This document shows positions 5,450-6,303 of a DNA stretch of 6,303 bases, piece by piece. The stretch's first letter is position 1. Each line of letters opens with the position of its first letter. The translations under genes and the position numbers were made by a program. Origin of the DNA: Candidatus Coatesiibacteriota bacterium (GTDB taxonomy: Bacteria; JAFGND01); assembly GCA_016927185.1 (NCBI GenBank), contig JAFGND010000068.1, forward strand, positions 1 to 6,303, given 5' to 3'. A model generated the notes under the pieces. It was not told the DNA's origin and did no database searches. It saw only the letters and a program-made list of their open reading frames with translations.

Positions 5450-6303
5450 TCCCTTCATTTTCAAAGAGTTGTTTCTTGAAACAACTTGGGCTTGCAATCA
5501 GCACTGCAAATATTGTTATATGGAAACAAATAAAAAATTATCCAAAAACGAGCTTTCAACTGAAGAATACAGAAAGCTTTTGAAATATCTTGCAGAGAAG
5601 TCAAATACATTGTTTCTTACATTCACAGGAGGAGAATTCTTCTTAAGAAAAGACGCAATAGAACTTACTAGAATTGCATCGGAATTCAATTATTGTTTTT
5701 CCATTCTCTCTAATGGTATATTGATAGATGAAAAAATCGCTGATGCTCTTGCAGAGACAGTTCCGATGAAAATGAGATTTACTCTTTTTTCTTATATTCC
5801 AGAGCTACATGATGATTTTACAGGGATAAAAGGGAGTTTTAATAAAACAATCAATGCTATTAGATTAATGAGAGAAAGAGATATAACAACTCATATTTCC
5901 TATCCAATACTTAATATAACAAAAGAAATAGATTTCGATAAAATATGCGAATTCATGGACAATCTGGATGTCCAGTTTACATTAAGTACAACTATATTAC
6001 CCCCAAGAAAAAGGGATGTAGAGCAAAGTGAAATATCATATTTTTCAGATTCTTCTGAGTTTTCAAAAATCACAAATGATATGAAAAAATATATAGAGAA
6101 AAATAGTGAGTATTATTCATCAGATATTGAACAACTAGATACATTGAAAGATAATGCTAAGAAAACTGGATTATACATTCCATGTAGTGCTGGAGTGAAT
6201 TCACTTGCAGTGAATCCGTATGGTGATATTTCTCCCTGTGCAATGTTTTTTGATACGGTTGTTTTAGGGAATGTAAGGAATGACGATATTCTTGATATTT
6301 TTG
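5436..6303 (+). CDS. Radical SAM/SPASM peptide maturase, 3' end cut by window
   Basis: The catalytic enzyme of the cassette, open for 289 codons to the window edge. The radical SAM cluster motif CxxxCxxC is at Cys20, Cys24 and Cys27 (ACNQHCKYCY), which binds the 4Fe-4S cluster that cleaves S-adenosylmethionine. The SAM-binding GGE is at 65-67 (TFTGGEFF). A C-terminal SPASM domain begins at Cys250 and shows CX12GX4C to Cys268 (NPYGDISPC), followed by LGNVRNDDILDIF, so at least one auxiliary Fe-S cluster is expected. PqqE-like and sactipeptide- or thioether-type maturases share this architecture and make carbon-carbon or carbon-sulfur bonds on a precursor peptide; which bond is made here cannot be read. 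ATG 5436 lies within the end of the PqqD-like gene in another frame (14-base overlap), with no strong ribosome site, consistent with coupling. The remaining SPASM cysteines are outside the window. Confidence 0.92.
   Translation, partial: MSEYNPFIFKELFLETTWACNQHCKYCYMETNKKLSKNELSTEEYRKLLKYLAEKSNTLFLTFTGGEFFLRKDAIELTRIASEFNYCFSILSNGILIDEKIADALAETVPMKMRFTLFSYIPELHDDFTGIKGSFNKTINAIRLMRERDITTHISYPILNITKEIDFDKICEFMDNLDVQFTLSTTILPPRKRDVEQSEISYFSDSSEFSKITNDMKKYIEKNSEYYSSDIEQLDTLKDNAKKTGLYIPCSAGVNSLAVNPYGDISPCAMFFDTVVLGNVRNDDILDIF

Noticed and set aside
5171-6303. PQQ biosynthesis (pqqD-pqqE)
   Set aside because: The pair has the PqqD/PqqE architecture, but no pqqA, pqqB or pqqC is present and the neighbours are HPrK-like and nucleotidyltransferase-like, so a different peptide pathway is more likely.

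Overview
The window is AT-rich bacterial DNA with tightly packed genes. One gene points left and runs off the left edge. A rightward block of six genes runs off the right edge. A sigma70-like promoter and a strong AAAGGAGG ribosome binding site support a bacterium. The lineage cannot be fixed from this sequence. The combination of a papain-family secreted protease with Ig-like 'PKGGE' tail repeats, a MalF/MalG-type importer and a PqqD/radical SAM cassette would fit an uncultivated anaerobe, but that is inference.

Layout. (1) Positions 1-1424, minus strand: a secreted C1A (papain-like) cysteine protease with signal peptide, short propeptide, complete Cys/His/Asn triad and at least two C-terminal beta-sandwich-type repeats; its C-terminus lies outside the window. 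(2) Positions 1425-1580: a divergent intergenic region with a good promoter for the protease, a perfect inverted repeat over its -35 element, and only weak signals for the rightward block. (3) Positions 1581-3332: two sugar-type ABC transporter permeases (MalF/UgpA-like and MalG/UgpE-like), 3 bases apart, with no binding protein or ATPase in view. (4) About 3307-4440: a PF14907-type nucleotidyltransferase-like protein whose start overlaps the second permease. (5) After a 92-base gap, 4533-6303: an HPr-kinase-like P-loop protein, a PqqD-like peptide-binding protein (4-base ATGA overlap) and a radical SAM/SPASM maturase (14-base overlap, truncated by the window end).

The last four genes are the tailoring set of a ribosomally made, modified peptide (RiPP) pathway: PqqD-like RRE plus radical SAM/SPASM enzyme, with HPrK-like and nucleotidyltransferase-like accessory proteins of the kind also seen beside lasso-peptide and related clusters. 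No precursor peptide is visible, so it is either downstream or elsewhere. The cassette follows sugar-importer genes with an actual gene overlap, which is the most unusual aspect of the window. The set resembles described PqqD/radical-SAM cassettes, so its individual families are known. The product, the precursor and the link to sugar uptake are not.
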